Source: Odontesthes bonariensis (Eukaryota; Chordata; Actinopteri; Atheriniformes; Atherinopsidae). Taken from it: a stretch of 64,000 bases of DNA. Position 1 is the stretch's first letter. The number at the start of each line of letters is the position of its first letter. The notes under the pieces were generated by a model. It was not told the origin of the DNA. It ran no database searches and saw nothing but the letters and a program-made list of their open reading frames with translations. The position numbers were made by a program, and so were the translations under genes. This document shows, piece after piece, positions 33,251-45,109 of the stretch. Location: positions 6,839,705 through 6,903,704 of the forward strand of contig NC_134517.1 in the NCBI RefSeq assembly GCF_027942865.1, given 5' to 3'.

Positions 33251-34398
33251 ACAGGATCAACATTGTTTAGGTAAGTCACAGTTCCTTATGCTTGTTAGTT
33301 TCTCTGTTCAAACAGTGATGGACATAACAACCACTAGCAACATTAATTTTAACGTCACTCAATGGTGAAACTTGCTTTGCATATGCTTTGTAGGTGAGTA
33401 GAGATCTTGCTTCTGTAAGATGCACACTAAATTAGTCTTAAAATGGGCTATAATTTAGAATAAATACTTCAGATGAAGACAGTATCTTTATATTGATGTG
33501 GGATAAAGACAGCTATACATGGGGAAAAAAAAATCTATGATCAAAGATGAGCAACAATTTGGAATGAATTAGTATTAGAGCCTAAAAGTCTTTGTTGTTA
33601 GTGCAGAGCGAGTTTCTTTGGTTTTGCATTTACTTTCCCAGACAGCAGGAATGAGATATTGGATTTCCTTAATTGAGGGGTTTACCCTTTAATCCCACTT
33701 TATTTTACATTACAGTAGTCACAGGCAGTCTGAAAATATAATCTTCTGCATCTTTGCCCACTGCATGCCTGTCTGCCTTGGCAGCCCTGTGGCATAACTC
33801 TGAAAATAGCCTGAAAGCCTCCACATCATTCTGTTGTGTTCATGGTTCATGGGTCTGAGTATTAGCTCTGACTACAGGCTAATATTTCTTTGGAAATGCA
33901 AGTAATATAGTACTTGTTGACCTGACACGGGTGATTCGTGCTTGCATAACAAGATGAAATGTTTATTCATTAACTGGCTAGTTTTATGTTGTTAACATTT
34001 ATTTTGTTCATTCTTGGATTGTAAATTGGCCCCCTTTTCAGAGATGACCATCGTGGATTTAACAGTCTACAGTCAGATAAAATGCTTTAGAACAGTATTA
34101 GTTGAAGCGCAAGTTGCTTTAATGGCTGCTTTATCAGTGAACAGCTCATTTCACTGCAACACTGCTACTTATCTATTCACAAGATAACATTCCTTCCCCT
34201 GTACTTTCACTTTTGTGGCACATTCCTGAGATCTCTTTGTTATTTGGTGCAATTGTCTTATATTACTGCTAAGCCCTAACGTGGCCACGCCTTAACACGT
34301 GCAGACTTAAATTTAGATTAGTTCTTGGCATGTCAGGGTGTTTTACGGAATTAAATGAGTTGGGGCTGCTGAGGCTCAGGGTCCCCATTTAGAATGAA
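33251..34398. other. spacer
   Basis: Nothing recognised. Confidence 0.4.
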
Positions 34399-34412
34399 AA
34401 GTGGGTTGTTTG

Positions 34413-35173
34413 GGGCTACACGGTGGTGTGGTGGTTGGCACCATCACCTCACAGCGAGAGGGTTCCAGATTCAACTCACGGCGGTTGCCTTTCTGTGTAG
34501 AGTTTGCATGTTTTCCCTGTGTATGTGTGGGTTCTCTCCAGGTACTTCGGCTTCCTCCCACTGTCCAAAAACATGCATGTTTGGTTAATTGGTGTCTTTA
34601 AAAATTGTCCTTAAAGCTGCCATCGGCAGGTTTTCAGAATTCCGAGTCTAAAGTCGGAAAATTCGAACTGATACAACTTTCAGGTCCCTCCCCCAACCTC
34701 TACCAAGCTCCAAACCGCCCCCCAAACCCCTCGAGGTTGTGCACGTGAGTTCACACCAGTGTGCGCGCGCACACAAGCTGGGGGCAGACTCACGCTCAGC
34801 AGCGTGTGCACAAGCTGTGATTGACAGGTAGCAATTCCTCCACCCTAACGTGATTGGTTGAAAACAGCCGGGAGCGCTCGATTTTTGCAAGCACGATTAC
34901 AGGCTTTAGAGGGAGGTACAGAATTCGGGATTTTTCCTAAACAGCCTATTTAATATTCTACTTCCAGAATCCCATGACAGTTCAAGCTAATATGACAAAA
35001 AAAAAGTTGCCGACGGCAGCTTTAAGAGTGTGGTTGTGTGTGGCCCTGTGATGGACTGGCGGCCTGTCCAGGGTGTACCCCGTCTCTCGCCCGATGACCG
35101 CTGGGATAGGCTCCAGCTCCCCCGCAACCCTACCGATAGATTCAGCGGGAATAGAAAATGGATGGATGGATGG
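34413..35173 (+). mobile_element. tRNA-type SINE with 14-bp target duplication, split by a MITE
   Basis: The element starts GGGCTACACGGTGGTGTGG (tRNA-like box A) with a box B-like GATTCAACTC further on, continues with GCCTTTCTGTGTAGAGTTTG and GGCCTGTCCAGGGTGTACCC, and ends in ATGGATGG repeats (35157-35173). AAGTGGGTTGTTTG is duplicated at 34399-34412 and 35174-35187. A TTAA MITE (34615-35021) interrupts it. The GATG-type tail suggests an RTE/Rex3-type LINE partner. A second, internally deleted copy lies at 51352-51645. Confidence 0.75.
34615..35021. mobile_element. TTAA-flanked MITE nested in the SINE
   Basis: TTAA at 34611-34614 and 35022-35025 flank a 407-bp insert with inverted ends AGCTGCCATCGGCAG and, reverse-complemented, AGCTGCCGTCGGCAAC. 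Removing it with one TTAA rejoins the SINE body. It contains the 16-bp palindrome GTGTGCGCGCGCACAC near 34759. No coding frame. Confidence 0.75.
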
Positions 35174-36878
35174 AAGTGGGTTGTTTGTGCTCTAAAACAG
35201 ACCTGAAATAGCTTTAATCAGATAATTGTAAAACTTTCAGTGACACATTTTTGCCTCCTAACCAGTAGTCACAAGCATTTTCAAATAATTAATAATAATA
35301 TCAATAATCCCTCAGTCTAGTGGATTTGAATTCTGATAAATACCAAACGTCAGTGGTTCCATTGACAGGTGCTGAGATTTCTGCCATTTTGATACTTTTT
35401 ACTTGCTCAGGATAATGAAGGAAACAACGCAGCAGATTCAGTTAGACGCTAAATCAGTGTCATCAGTGAGTTTAACAGGTATAGACAGTGAACTTTGGAT
35501 CAAATCTATTTCTCAAGCACTGTCAGACCTGTAATATATACAGGTAATATGTAATATGAATATTTTTTGTCAACTTGTCCACAATGTATTGTGTCACAAA
35601 AAGATTGCAATTTATCCCTCAGCTGTTATATTCTGTCAGGCAGCGTGCTTGTGTTATGACGGGAGTTGCGACACATGAATGTAAAAACATCTATGATGCA
35701 ACTATGTATATTATTATAGCTCGCTAACTTTATTTTTAATACGTAGACCTAACAGTGTAGATTAATTTGAACCCTAACCACTTGCAGGGGAGTGTTGTAG
35801 AAAAGTGAGAATTGTTACTCGGAGGAAAGTAGAAAATTACATTGACTGTTGAAAACATAGCAGGCCACTGGTCCCAAACCACTGATTTCTTGCACAAATG
35901 TGCTGACAGTGTCAGAATGGTCTGTATATTTGCACCTCCTGCTATTTCCCCTTTCTTCTCTGTAGATGTCTATGGTCAAGTCAACACTAGCATGACATGG
36001 AATAGGGTCGTCAACGAAGCAACATGTCTAAGGACGTCAAGGTGCTGATGAATAGAAACTTAAGCTACATCTAAGTAGGGAACAATGAGTGGTGACACTG
36101 TAATAACTTTCTCTGTCATAAGATCAGGTTGGTGTAGAGGTGTGTAAAGTAATACTCTAAAATCAAGTCCAAAGGGTTTTTAGGACACACAGACCAAATC
36201 TCAGCAGGCCCAGGGATAGATAGAACTAAATTAAAGTTTGAACACCATCATTATCAATCAGCGAACGAGCAGCAATCACCGGGAACCCATGCAAGCCATG
36301 TTTTATGTATTTCCCAATTGACTTTCTAAATTAAATTCTTTTATGACTCATTGTGCTTTTTGAGGGACATCTCCTGTTCTTGTCCCGGATTAATAGAGTG
36401 ATAACACTGGAGATGCTTCATGTTGCCTCGACTAAGATCATACTGTTAGACTTTGCTGTTATACATTCAATTATCCAACTTAAATAATGGTCATACTGCA
36501 AGCACCACAGATGATTTGCTACAATACAAGTCTGGTCAAGTCTGTAACACTGCCCGTCAAGATTGCTGAAACTTGTTTGTATCACATGATGTCAGAGACT
36601 GGCCAAACATTTGAACACTACAACTCTTTTATCTGCCTGAGAGAACCACGTGACAGTGTTTGCTCTGTGTCTGGGTGGGTCTCTGCCATTCTGTCCCAAG
36701 TCAAAATGGGAAAAAAAAAGAAGACAACCAGTAAACAGGGAAGACATTCCTTCCTTCAGCCTTTGCACTGTAACCAAAACAACCCCAGAGAGTTATGTTT
36801 TTTTCTGAAAGACGTTTTCTAAAGTGGTTTCAAAGTGGAAGTTACAACCCAGGATTTTCATAACTCTGTGCTTTCTAG

Positions 36879-36894
36879 CCAGCAGATGGGGGCA
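36879..36894 (+). promoter_or_regulatory. weak CTCF-like motif
   Basis: CCAGCAGATGGGGGCA agrees with the CTCF core in its first half; the GGC part is shifted. Confidence 0.2.
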
Positions 36895-39172
36895 TTGCCA
36901 TTTACTTTTATTCTTCCTTAAATTGTAATTTACTCACATAATTGAAGGAAGAATGATCAATGTGTCATACCGATAGTGTTATCATTTGCATGCAGTCACT
37001 AGCTCAGACCAAAACAAATGATGAACAGTTGTTTGATGAAAAGTTTAAAGCTAACAATCTGACAAAGAAAAAAATTGTGTAAGACATTTAAATGTTTTTC
37101 TTTTTTTTTTTCAAACTGACTTATTTGAGTCGGAGGGTCAGTCAATAATAAGATGTAACAGTCTTTTCTTTGTAACCTCTTTTCCCAGGGGGCTGAAACA
37201 TCGCCATAAATGACACAATAGGGATGCTAAATAAGAGTGAGTGTGGCGATCGTGCACGTTTGTTATGTGACTATGTGATTAATGTGTCATGTTCCCCTTA
37301 AAAAAATTGAATGTCACTTAGTTATAAAATACAGCCAAGGAGAATCCATTGAACAATTCCAATGTAAACACTGTTAACAGGTACCATGACGGCTGTGCAA
37401 TGTGCCAAAGCTCTCCTGCAGCAATGTCTGTTTATGAGAAGTTAATTCAATTAAAGCAGACAAAAGGCCATTGGCACCAGTAAAGTTTGGGTGAAATGTG
37501 AAGCCATGCGATGGACACACATGCAGTCTTTTGGCCAGTCAAGCATGATTTACGTTTGCATAATTCCTTGCTGTGGGGCAAACTCACCATCGCCATGGGT
37601 TACAGTGGGTGCTGTGAAGAAATGCAGCTTTGTGTTTAGTGGGTCTATTTTGCCTTAAGCTGACAGGCGGGGCGTCCACATCACCACCACACACAGAGAA
37701 ATGCATGGACCTACATAGGCATTACTGTATGTGCAAAAACTGCTTCCCGGGAGCTATAATTTACCTCAACTCCATTTTTTACAATCTTAATCTTCGTTTG
37801 AAAGTTAGGATTTCAATCTAATATTCCGTAGATACCATGAATAAATGAATCCTAACACTAAATAAACTTAACCAGAAGAAAAAACAACGATGTATATTTT
37901 GAAGTAACTTTGAACAGTTATGACTGAAAATGTAGCTGCCAAGATGCCAATTTATAGCATTTGTCCACCAAAAAAGAGCTCTTGGACTTAAGTCTCAGCA
38001 TCGGTTAAGACCAAAGTTGGGATAGAATCACAATCAACAATCCAGTATGATTTAAAGTTCTCAAAGATATAGTGCAGCTCATGTGGTCACATGACCAGTT
38101 GTGCATATGGCTGCCTGGATTCAAAAACTATACCTTCAGCTCAAAGCTAAAGGCTTTTAACTTTCAAAAGATCTGCCCAAAATGCTTTGTTCATGTAGAG
38201 TAGGAAATTTTGACTGGCACTTTCTTTCTTTATTTATTTCATGACACGTTCCATAAAAATTCCTCTGATAAGCAGATTGTGGCAATAAAGACTGTTTACA
38301 ATGAGGTAATCAAGTCGCCCAACTCTAGGCCCAAACTGCATTTATTCAGAGGCAGGAAGAATGAAAAAAACTGAACGTAAAATCTAAAATTGTGTCAAGA
38401 CTTGCAGGAAAACACTCAGCAACAGTAAAGAAAAAGAAAGAAAGCATGAAATCAAAGCTGAAAAAGACGGGATTATCCAACTGCCACAAAGACCAATGGG
38501 ATCCTTTTAAAGAGAATTTGTCAGATGGTTTCTTTACGTGTACTTTGAATAAAAAAATTGCTCACACCCCTAATAGTACAGTAATAACATTGTTCAAAGT
38601 TACGTGATTGGTTTAAGTCACTTCATCCATGCTTCACTATCACTTTATATTATTATTATTATTATTATTTTTTTTTTACTACAAACTGAGTTATTACTGA
38701 GTTATAACATCCATTTGTTTGTGCTTTTGATATTGAAATTTGATGTTCATAAATATGACACCTTGATTAAGGTGTGACTCTTGGAAAAAAAACCCCAAAC
38801 CTTTTAAATTGAGTCCACAAATGTGCACAAAATCCACAAATTTTCCAGGATTGTAATTTTGCTTTTCATTAGTAACAACCACTTAGCACTATGCAGTATT
38901 GCATTTTTTAAAAATGTGTAGGATGCATAGACTTCAAGTACTCCCAAAGAACTGTTTATTACACTAGTGATGCTGTCATATTTAACACGTGTGAAAATCT
39001 TTCCCTCAGGGCTCATCTCAAGCAGCACTGCTGAGTTTACAGTCTGGGCTATAGCTTTAACCACCAAGGATGTGGCTCACTAACATTTACACAAATACAT
39101 TTCATATTTCCACCTGTAAATCAAACTCATTTGGGTTTTCTTCAAATGAAATATGGCAATTCTGCTAAGATA

Positions 39173-39188
39173 CCAGCAGAGGGCACTC
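39173..39188 (+). promoter_or_regulatory. CTCF-like motif
   Basis: CCAGCAGAGGGCACTC matches the vertebrate CTCF core consensus at essentially every position. No independent evidence of binding. Confidence 0.4.
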
Positions 39189-41071
39189 TGCCATAATTTG
39201 TTATTGTAACAAGATATCAAAAGTTAACTTTTAAAACACTGAAGAACTTTTATGTAGTTTAATCAGAAAGTCCAAGTGTGAGGACAGACAGCATGCACTC
39301 CCAGTTTAAACCCCAAGTTTCTGTCTTGTCCCTAACACACATGGCAAGGAGGAATTGCTCACACAACTCAGATTTCAGCCACTCCTCTTGGCAGCAGTAT
39401 TCACAGAGGCCTCACTCATGGCTTAACACTTTGAGGAGCAATGACAATCGGCCAGAAAGTAACCCCCCATGTTAAAACCTAAGAACACAATGTAGACTTT
39501 GATCTGTCAGAAGGGGGGTTTAGAGAGGCTTTGGGAAGAATGAATCCTATATGGTTTCAGTTCTGGGCTTCACATTGTTTACAATACAGACACAGTGAGG
39601 ATCCATCTATCTACTTATACATGCACAGGCAGAAACACATTCTTAGTTTTCTTTAGGAGTCAACAGTGGGAGTTGTTTCTTGTTTGTAGGACTCAGTAGG
39701 TTTTTACAAAGAACTAACAACACAGTCCAATCTAATGACTCTGAGGGTTTTCAATGTGAATGTCACAAGGATTAAAACATTTTTCATGCTCAGATAAAGT
39801 TTAACGTGTTGTTAAACTTGGGTTATACCCCCAATATCGTGATAGTTTGGGTGTGTGCTATTTTGCAATTCTCTGAAACCACTTAGAGGAACCACTACTG
39901 TGTTTCATCACCAGCAAAGTAAATACTCCTTTGTTCTTCAAAACCTTGTAAAAGTCATGTTGAGAGTAGAAAAGCAAGCTGGAGGGATGTTAATGTCCCA
40001 TGCAATTCCTGCTGCTCACCGTCTGCACGCTCTGCTTTTTAAAATCCCTTCCTCATTCACAGAGAAGGGGCAATGAATCTGTGAGGTCTGAGGTGGATTC
40101 CATCAAAGGACTGTTAAAAAAAATAACTAGAGAAGTGCGAGTTACTTGGTTATGAGGGTAGATTGTTCCAAAGGGGAGAGCTCTTCACTTCAGCTGTCAG
40201 TGAGCAGTGTGTTCATTAATTTGTCTGGAACAGTTTTCTCCCTCCTGTCAAAAGTAAACACAGTTCCAAGTCTAGTTTATTCAAGCTTATTAGCATAGTA
40301 AGTAAAATCTAGATTAATTTATAAGAGAGGCACTTTTGAACTGTCGTTAGGGAGACAGTTTGACAGTTTGTCATTTTTGTTTTATTTTTCTTTTGTTCAA
40401 ACTGTTGTGAAACTGCGTTGCATATGCGTTCAACATGTAAAAAAATTTAACTGAATTAATTTTATTTTAGAAGATTTGTAGTGCCAGTAGTAAAAATCAT
40501 TCGGCCCTTTCCAGGTCTTCAACCTCAAATGAAAAACAACAGATGGCACATTGCACTGTTTCATTGTTTATTTTACATAAACTAAGCCAAAATGCTGAAG
40601 TAGTATGTGAAGTCCAATTCTTGTCGGGATGCTGTGTAAAATGTAATTTAGAGCATAATACAATGATTATCAAATCTCTTAAACCAATATTTTTGTCCAC
40701 ATAGAAATCGTATCAAATGTTGAAATAATGAATTACTATGAATTTGATGGCAGCAACATGCCAAAAGTTGAGATGGGGGCAACAAAACACTTGAAAAGTA
40801 AGTGGTTCTAAAAAGAAACAGTTGGAAAAACATGTTGCAACTATTTCGGCTGATAAATCTCATGATTTGGTCTTGAAAAAAGCACCTTAAAGAAGCAGAA
40901 TCTCGCAGGAGAAAAGGTGGGCAGCGTATGTAGAAAACTTTTAGAATAATTCTAGAGACTTTGTCAAATAGTCAAATAGACTTTGACTATTCTGTCATCT
41001 AATGGACATGATATCACGGCATTCAGATAATCCGGAGACATGGCCACAAATCATTATGGGTGTCTTTGATC

Positions 41072-41210
41072 TTAAAGGGATAGTTCGCCTCTTTTGACAT
41101 GAAGCTGTATGACATCCCATATTAGCAATATCATTTATGAACATTGACTTACCCCCCGCTGCGTCCTGTGAGCCGAGTTCCAGCCGAGATTTCTAACTTG
41201 ATTCATAGGT
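41072..41210. mobile_element. one-ended TTAAAGGGA (T2/Kolobok-like) fragment
   Basis: TTAAAGGGATAGTTCGCCTC at 41072 exactly fits the TTAAAGGRR terminus of T2-type MITEs and matches a common fish repeat start by recall. The fragment ends where the next TTAA element begins at 41211; its other end was not found. Confidence 0.5.
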
Positions 41211-41214
41211 TTAA

Positions 41215-42952
41215 AGATGCACTGAAACGAATGTTCATCTATCATTCAAATGAAATTTTTGTCTTTTTCTAAAACCATCAATCCAACTTGAACTAAATTT
41301 TCCGGGCATAACTTGTTAAAACGGCCATTTAAAAGTGTGAATTATGTGGCCTTTGGTGCGAAATTGGCCACATGACCGTGACGTCATAGGGTTGACTCCC
41401 TTATTTGCTAGTATGGCTGGCTGCGATAATAACATACATTTGATGGACCTATATCTCATAAAGGAACCAAAATTCTGATACAAACATCAGCAGGTCGAAA
41501 GAACACACCTCTAACATTATGTGGAAAAACTTTCGTTGAATTTAAGCCACACAAATCGATTTAATATCTATATTGAAGAGGCTCTCTGCACCTCCGTATG
41601 GGTAATGGAAATTAAAGAAAGTTACCATTTTCGGCACAGGATCGGCGGGCACAAAACAGCCATCGCTCCTACTACACGCTGATTATTATTAAGATGTTAT
41701 CAATCAAATGACACAATAGTGTATGTTTGCTGTGGTAAACTGGAAAAGATTTGAACATGCCGGTTTCGCAGATATGGCATTCTGCTGCGCTGTCTTTGAC
41801 ACGTTGAAACCTAACGAAGGGGCACTTTGAAATCCAGCCACTTAAAAAAAACGTATGTGATAATAACATGGTTTTAATGTAAGCTTAATAAACAATGGCG
41901 TGGATTAACGGGTCGGAGATCCTCCAGTGCGCGGCCCCATCTGCGGATCCTCACGGGTCGGCGGCAGGGAGATGGGCACCCGGCCTCGGCACGACTGACA
42001 GCAGCCATCGGTAGGACTGATCCACGGAGCCTCGGATGTCGTAGCCGGCGCAATCACCGGAGAGACCAGACAGCAATTCTAGCTGGATATGTGTGTAGAC
42101 CGAAGAGCAAAGCGAGCAGTCCCCTGCTTCCGAACAGCAAACACCGTAACAGGTGCAGCTATCGGCAGGCGGCAGCACGCAGTGATGCGGTCCACCCTGC
42201 TCTCAGCCAAAAGCAGTGGTCGACACTTGCCTCTCAGAAGCGAACAGTAAGCGAACATTATTATATATAAAAAAAACAAGTCCAGTAATGTCCGATCTGG
42301 AAATTTCAGACTCACCTGTCTTCGCGCCCGAGCAGTAGTTCAGCAGGGACAGTCTCCTCGGCACACCAGGTCCAGCGATGTCAATAGTTGGAACAGCTTC
42401 AGCTAAAAGACGTCTCCTATTCCCAACCATTCCCGCGATCTCCACATTTTTTGTGAAACTTTTGTGATGGAAATGTACGGAGCACAACACGGATGTTGAG
42501 GACACTTCAAAATCACGACGATGCCTCCGTACAAACTGTATCCACCGTGCTCTCGTCTTTGCCTTCTCCTTGTCAGCCTCAGTTCCAGTAGTTTTTAGTT
42601 TGGGAAACATGTGCAGAGAGATCCCTTCAGTGAAGCTGCTATTTTTGCAACTAACACCATTTGTTCCTCCAGCAACACAATATTTTCTGCCGTGCTGTGA
42701 TGTCTTAGCCATAGACGCTGCCATTACAGTTAGACTGCGAGAACTTCTGTGTCAACCCTATGACGTCACGCATTAAAAAAAGAATTCGCACAAAAAGACA
42801 AAATGTGGCTCCTTTTGAGCCCGTTTTAACATGACTTCCCGGATAAATTATTATCCAGACAATATCTCATTTTAATCGCAAGGCTTGGAACCTTTAGAAT
42901 CAGCAGCAAAAACTGTGAAATTCCAACAATTAAAATTCGTTTCATAAGCACT
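41215..42952 (-). mobile_element. Kolobok-like transposon with THAP exon and long terminal repeats
   Basis: TTAA at 41211-41214 and 42953-42956 flank 1738 bp. The ends are diverged inverted copies: AGATGCACTGAAACGAA on the left and, reverse-complemented, AGTGCTTATGAAACGAA on the right. Similarity continues about 180 bp inward through TTGTTAAAACGG-type and TGACGTCATAGGGTTGAC blocks on both sides. It carries one minus-strand THAP exon. The DDE part is absent, so it looks like an internally deleted derivative. Confidence 0.68.
42316..42724 (-). CDS. THAP-domain first exon of a Kolobok-like transposase gene
   Basis: Starting at ATG 42724 the frame encodes a THAP zinc finger at its N-terminus: KYCVAGGTNGVSCKNSSF, HMFPK, RARWIQFVRRHR, VLCSVHFHHKSF and later AVPTIDI (the AVPTxf box). 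The C..C...C..H ligands, the conserved Trp and the proline box are all present. The exon ends at a good donor, AAGACAG|GTGAGT (42316/42315). THAP domains bind the transposon ends. Downstream exons with the catalytic core were not found. Because it lies inside a TTAA-flanked element it is not counted as a host thap gene. Confidence 0.65.
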
Positions 42953-42956
42953 TTAA

Positions 42957-43056
42957 GAGAGAGAGTCTCAAGGTGACTGATAATACTTTCTCTTTGTTTC
43001 TGTGGGCCACAGACAAGGATTTCCCCACAGGCCATAGCCATTTGGTCTGAGACACA
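42957..43056 (-). pseudogene. L2-type reverse transcriptase fragment, downstream part
   Basis: The minus strand reads VSDQMAMACG at the Harbinger junction and continues KQRESIISHLETLSL. When the Harbinger element and one copy of its 3-bp duplication are removed, the frame joins in phase with the fragment at 45110-45425. The part after AMACG does not continue as the expected PQGS motif, so an older internal deletion is likely. Confidence 0.55.
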
Positions 43057-43293
43057 GGCCCAATCCCAATTCACCCCTTGGCCCTACCCCTTACCCCTTC
43101 CCCTCCGTTTTGCGCGTTCACGTGAAGGGGTAGTGTTGTCCCAATACTCTTCCAAAGCCGTTCCCCTTAGCCCTACCCCTCCGTTGTAGCCCTTGAAACG
43201 GAGGGCTTCGGCCAGGCAGACTCCGTTTGAAGGGGTATGATATATTTCCCAGAGTACAACGCGACTACCGGGAGATCGTGAGTCTTTTTAAAA

Positions 43294-43907
43294 ATGGCAG
43301 AAGCAAGAGCACCACACAAATGTAAGTTCTTCTATCTTTTTGCCATAATTTAACTGTTTTAATCGTTTTAGGTTGTGATAACTGGTGTATTGTGTGAGTT
43401 TAACATGGTGGCAATGTGTAGTTATTTTCTGTTATAAACGCACATGGGAAAAGTCGCTATTTTACATGGAGTAATCGGTCAATGCATGTGAAGGTGCTGC
43501 GAAAGAGTTGTTTTTTAAATTGTAACATGAGTATTTACAAGCAATGTAGTTGGTTAACCATAGAGAAGTTCCTTTTGAGTGACATGAGCGTCATTTCGCT
43601 ACCTATTATCACAAGTATTCATATATGTGACTGATTCACAGGGACTCAAGCACAAACAAAGAGCCTGATCAGGTTTAGCGCCGAAAACGAAGATCTGTTT
43701 CTAAAGTCATCCCCATCCCCAAAAAGAAGTAGGAAGTCCAATCCCATAATGGATTACCTGATACAGGAGAGCCTGAAGGAGCAGAAGCGCCACGAGCAGA
43801 AAACGGAGCGCTTTTTAGCTCGGTTTGAGCGCATGATAGACAAACTTTACGGTGAGTTGATGCGCCATGCACCTATTGTACACACAGCCACCACTACCGC
43901 ATCCTGA
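43294..43907 (+). CDS. Harbinger Myb-like accessory protein, internally deleted
   Basis: Exon 1 (43294-43321) encodes MAEARAPHK plus the first base of a Trp codon and ends at GTAAGT. Exon 2 starts after the acceptor TTCACAG at 43642 and continues WTQAQTKSLIRFSAENEDLF, the first helix of the Myb/SANT-like domain. The remaining helices of the domain are missing and the frame jumps to a C-terminal coiled-coil-like tail, DYLIQESLKEQKRHEQKTER, ending at TGA 43905-43907. An alternative donor at 43850 (ACG|GTGAGT) would splice to an acceptor near 43975. The DNA-binding domain is therefore incomplete and the protein probably non-functional. Confidence 0.5.
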
Positions 43908-44674
43908 AACACCTTTTTTAATTTTTTTACAATGGATGAAAGTACATGCTATAATGTCATGTCTTGTTCCCCCAGAACATCACTGAGCCCATGCAGCACC
44001 TCCGATGCGCCAAGCACCTTCGCTGTTCCTGCTCCAGTCATCTCGTTCTTGATGATTGCACTGTTGCCCGTTTATGTTCATACTGTTTATATTCATACTG
44101 TTTATTGTCCATATTTGCAGCAGACACTTTAAGCTGTTATTTCTGAAAATAAGCTGCCTTACCAGTCTGTAATGTGAGCCTAATAAAAGAAATTAAGGAC
44201 AAAAGGTTTGTGAGCATGATTATCACATCAACATCATATTAACGACTGGAACGGATATTGGTATGAAGAGATTTATTATACAAGGGATAACAAAAAAAAT
44301 TGGGGTACATGTTGTGGTCCAATGGGCAATAATTTGTAGGATGACCCGTCTGCTGGAAAGAAAAACATGGAAAGATCAGGCTTTCATCCTCCCAAACCAA
44401 CACATTGATAGCACACACAATGCAGTGCATTTATTTAAGTCATCAAATCTGAACCTGGTACAAAGAAAACCGCTTCAAAAACGCATGAGCTATGTTTATC
44501 CCAAACGGAACGAGGCGAGTAACAAAGGCTAAACGTTAGCTTATGCTTTCAGCTAGGTTAGCCAGGTTAGGATACTACTCCAATCAATAAATCAGCAAAT
44601 CCAACGAGACAAGCAAATTGTTTCTATATTACACAATATCACAAATGTACAGTTAGAAGCACTTTCAAACACAC

Positions 44675-44694
44675 ACACACACACACACATTATC
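44675..44694. repeat. (AC)n microsatellite
   Basis: Perfect dinucleotide run inside the Harbinger element. Confidence 0.85.
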
Positions 44695-44778
44695 ATATTC
44701 ACACGCCGGCTCTGGAAGCTACCAGCTGCTCACTCACACACGTTATTTAAATTAATTTATCATTCTACATACCGTAAC

Positions 44779-44905
44779 AAGATCCAGCAATGCTCCCACA
44801 TGTCGAAGACACCTTCGCCTGATGGCACTCCGTCGATTCGACGCAGATATTTCTAAAAATATCCGAATAGCCCAGGACAGCGCGAACACCACAGCACCGG
44901 TCATG
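44779..44905 (-). pseudogene. possible first exon of the Harbinger transposase
   Basis: From an ATG at about 44905 the minus strand reads MTGAVVFALSWAIRIF and then an Arg-rich stretch, RRSAIRRRCLRHVG, ending at a donor ACG|GTATGT. A hydrophobic start followed by a basic stretch is seen in fish Harbinger transposase first exons, and the position opposite the Myb-like gene is right, but no DDE motif follows. Confidence 0.3.
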
Positions 44906-45109
44906 TTTGTTTACTTCTGGCTAAAGCTGTCGCTTTTGGTTACGTAACAACTGACGGCGCGGACTTATTACGGTCGTGAGTGTGAAGTGCTGTCCCAATT
45001 CGAAGGGGTGACATTCTTAGCCCTTCGCCTACCCCTACGTTTGAAGGGGCGAGGGGTAGGGGCGAGGGGTAGGCGAAGGGGTAGAAAATAGAATTGGGAT
45101 TGGGCCACA

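Larger units (their letters stand above)
35188..41071. other. long spacer with two CTCF-like motifs
   Basis: No exon or complete transposon was recognised. Motif candidates at 36879 and 39173 are listed separately. ATT microsatellite text lies at 38648-38670. Confidence 0.45.
43057..45106 (+). mobile_element. Harbinger-type two-gene derivative inserted in an L2 LINE
   Basis: Termini are identical inverted GGCCCAATCCCAATTC, and the flanks carry the 3-bp duplication ACA (43054-43056, 45107-45109). Subterminal repeats of CCCCTTACCCC / CTACCCCT type fill both ends. The 2050-bp element has a plus-strand Myb-like accessory gene on the left and, on the minus strand, a possible transposase first exon (about 44779-44905) ending at a GTATGT donor. 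The catalytic transposase exons are missing. A three-base duplication and two divergent genes fit PIF/Harbinger. Confidence 0.75.

Noticed and set aside
42203..42724. Host THAP-domain gene
   Set aside because: The THAP frame is good, but it lies wholly inside a TTAA-flanked element with long inverted ends, so it is treated as transposon-encoded.
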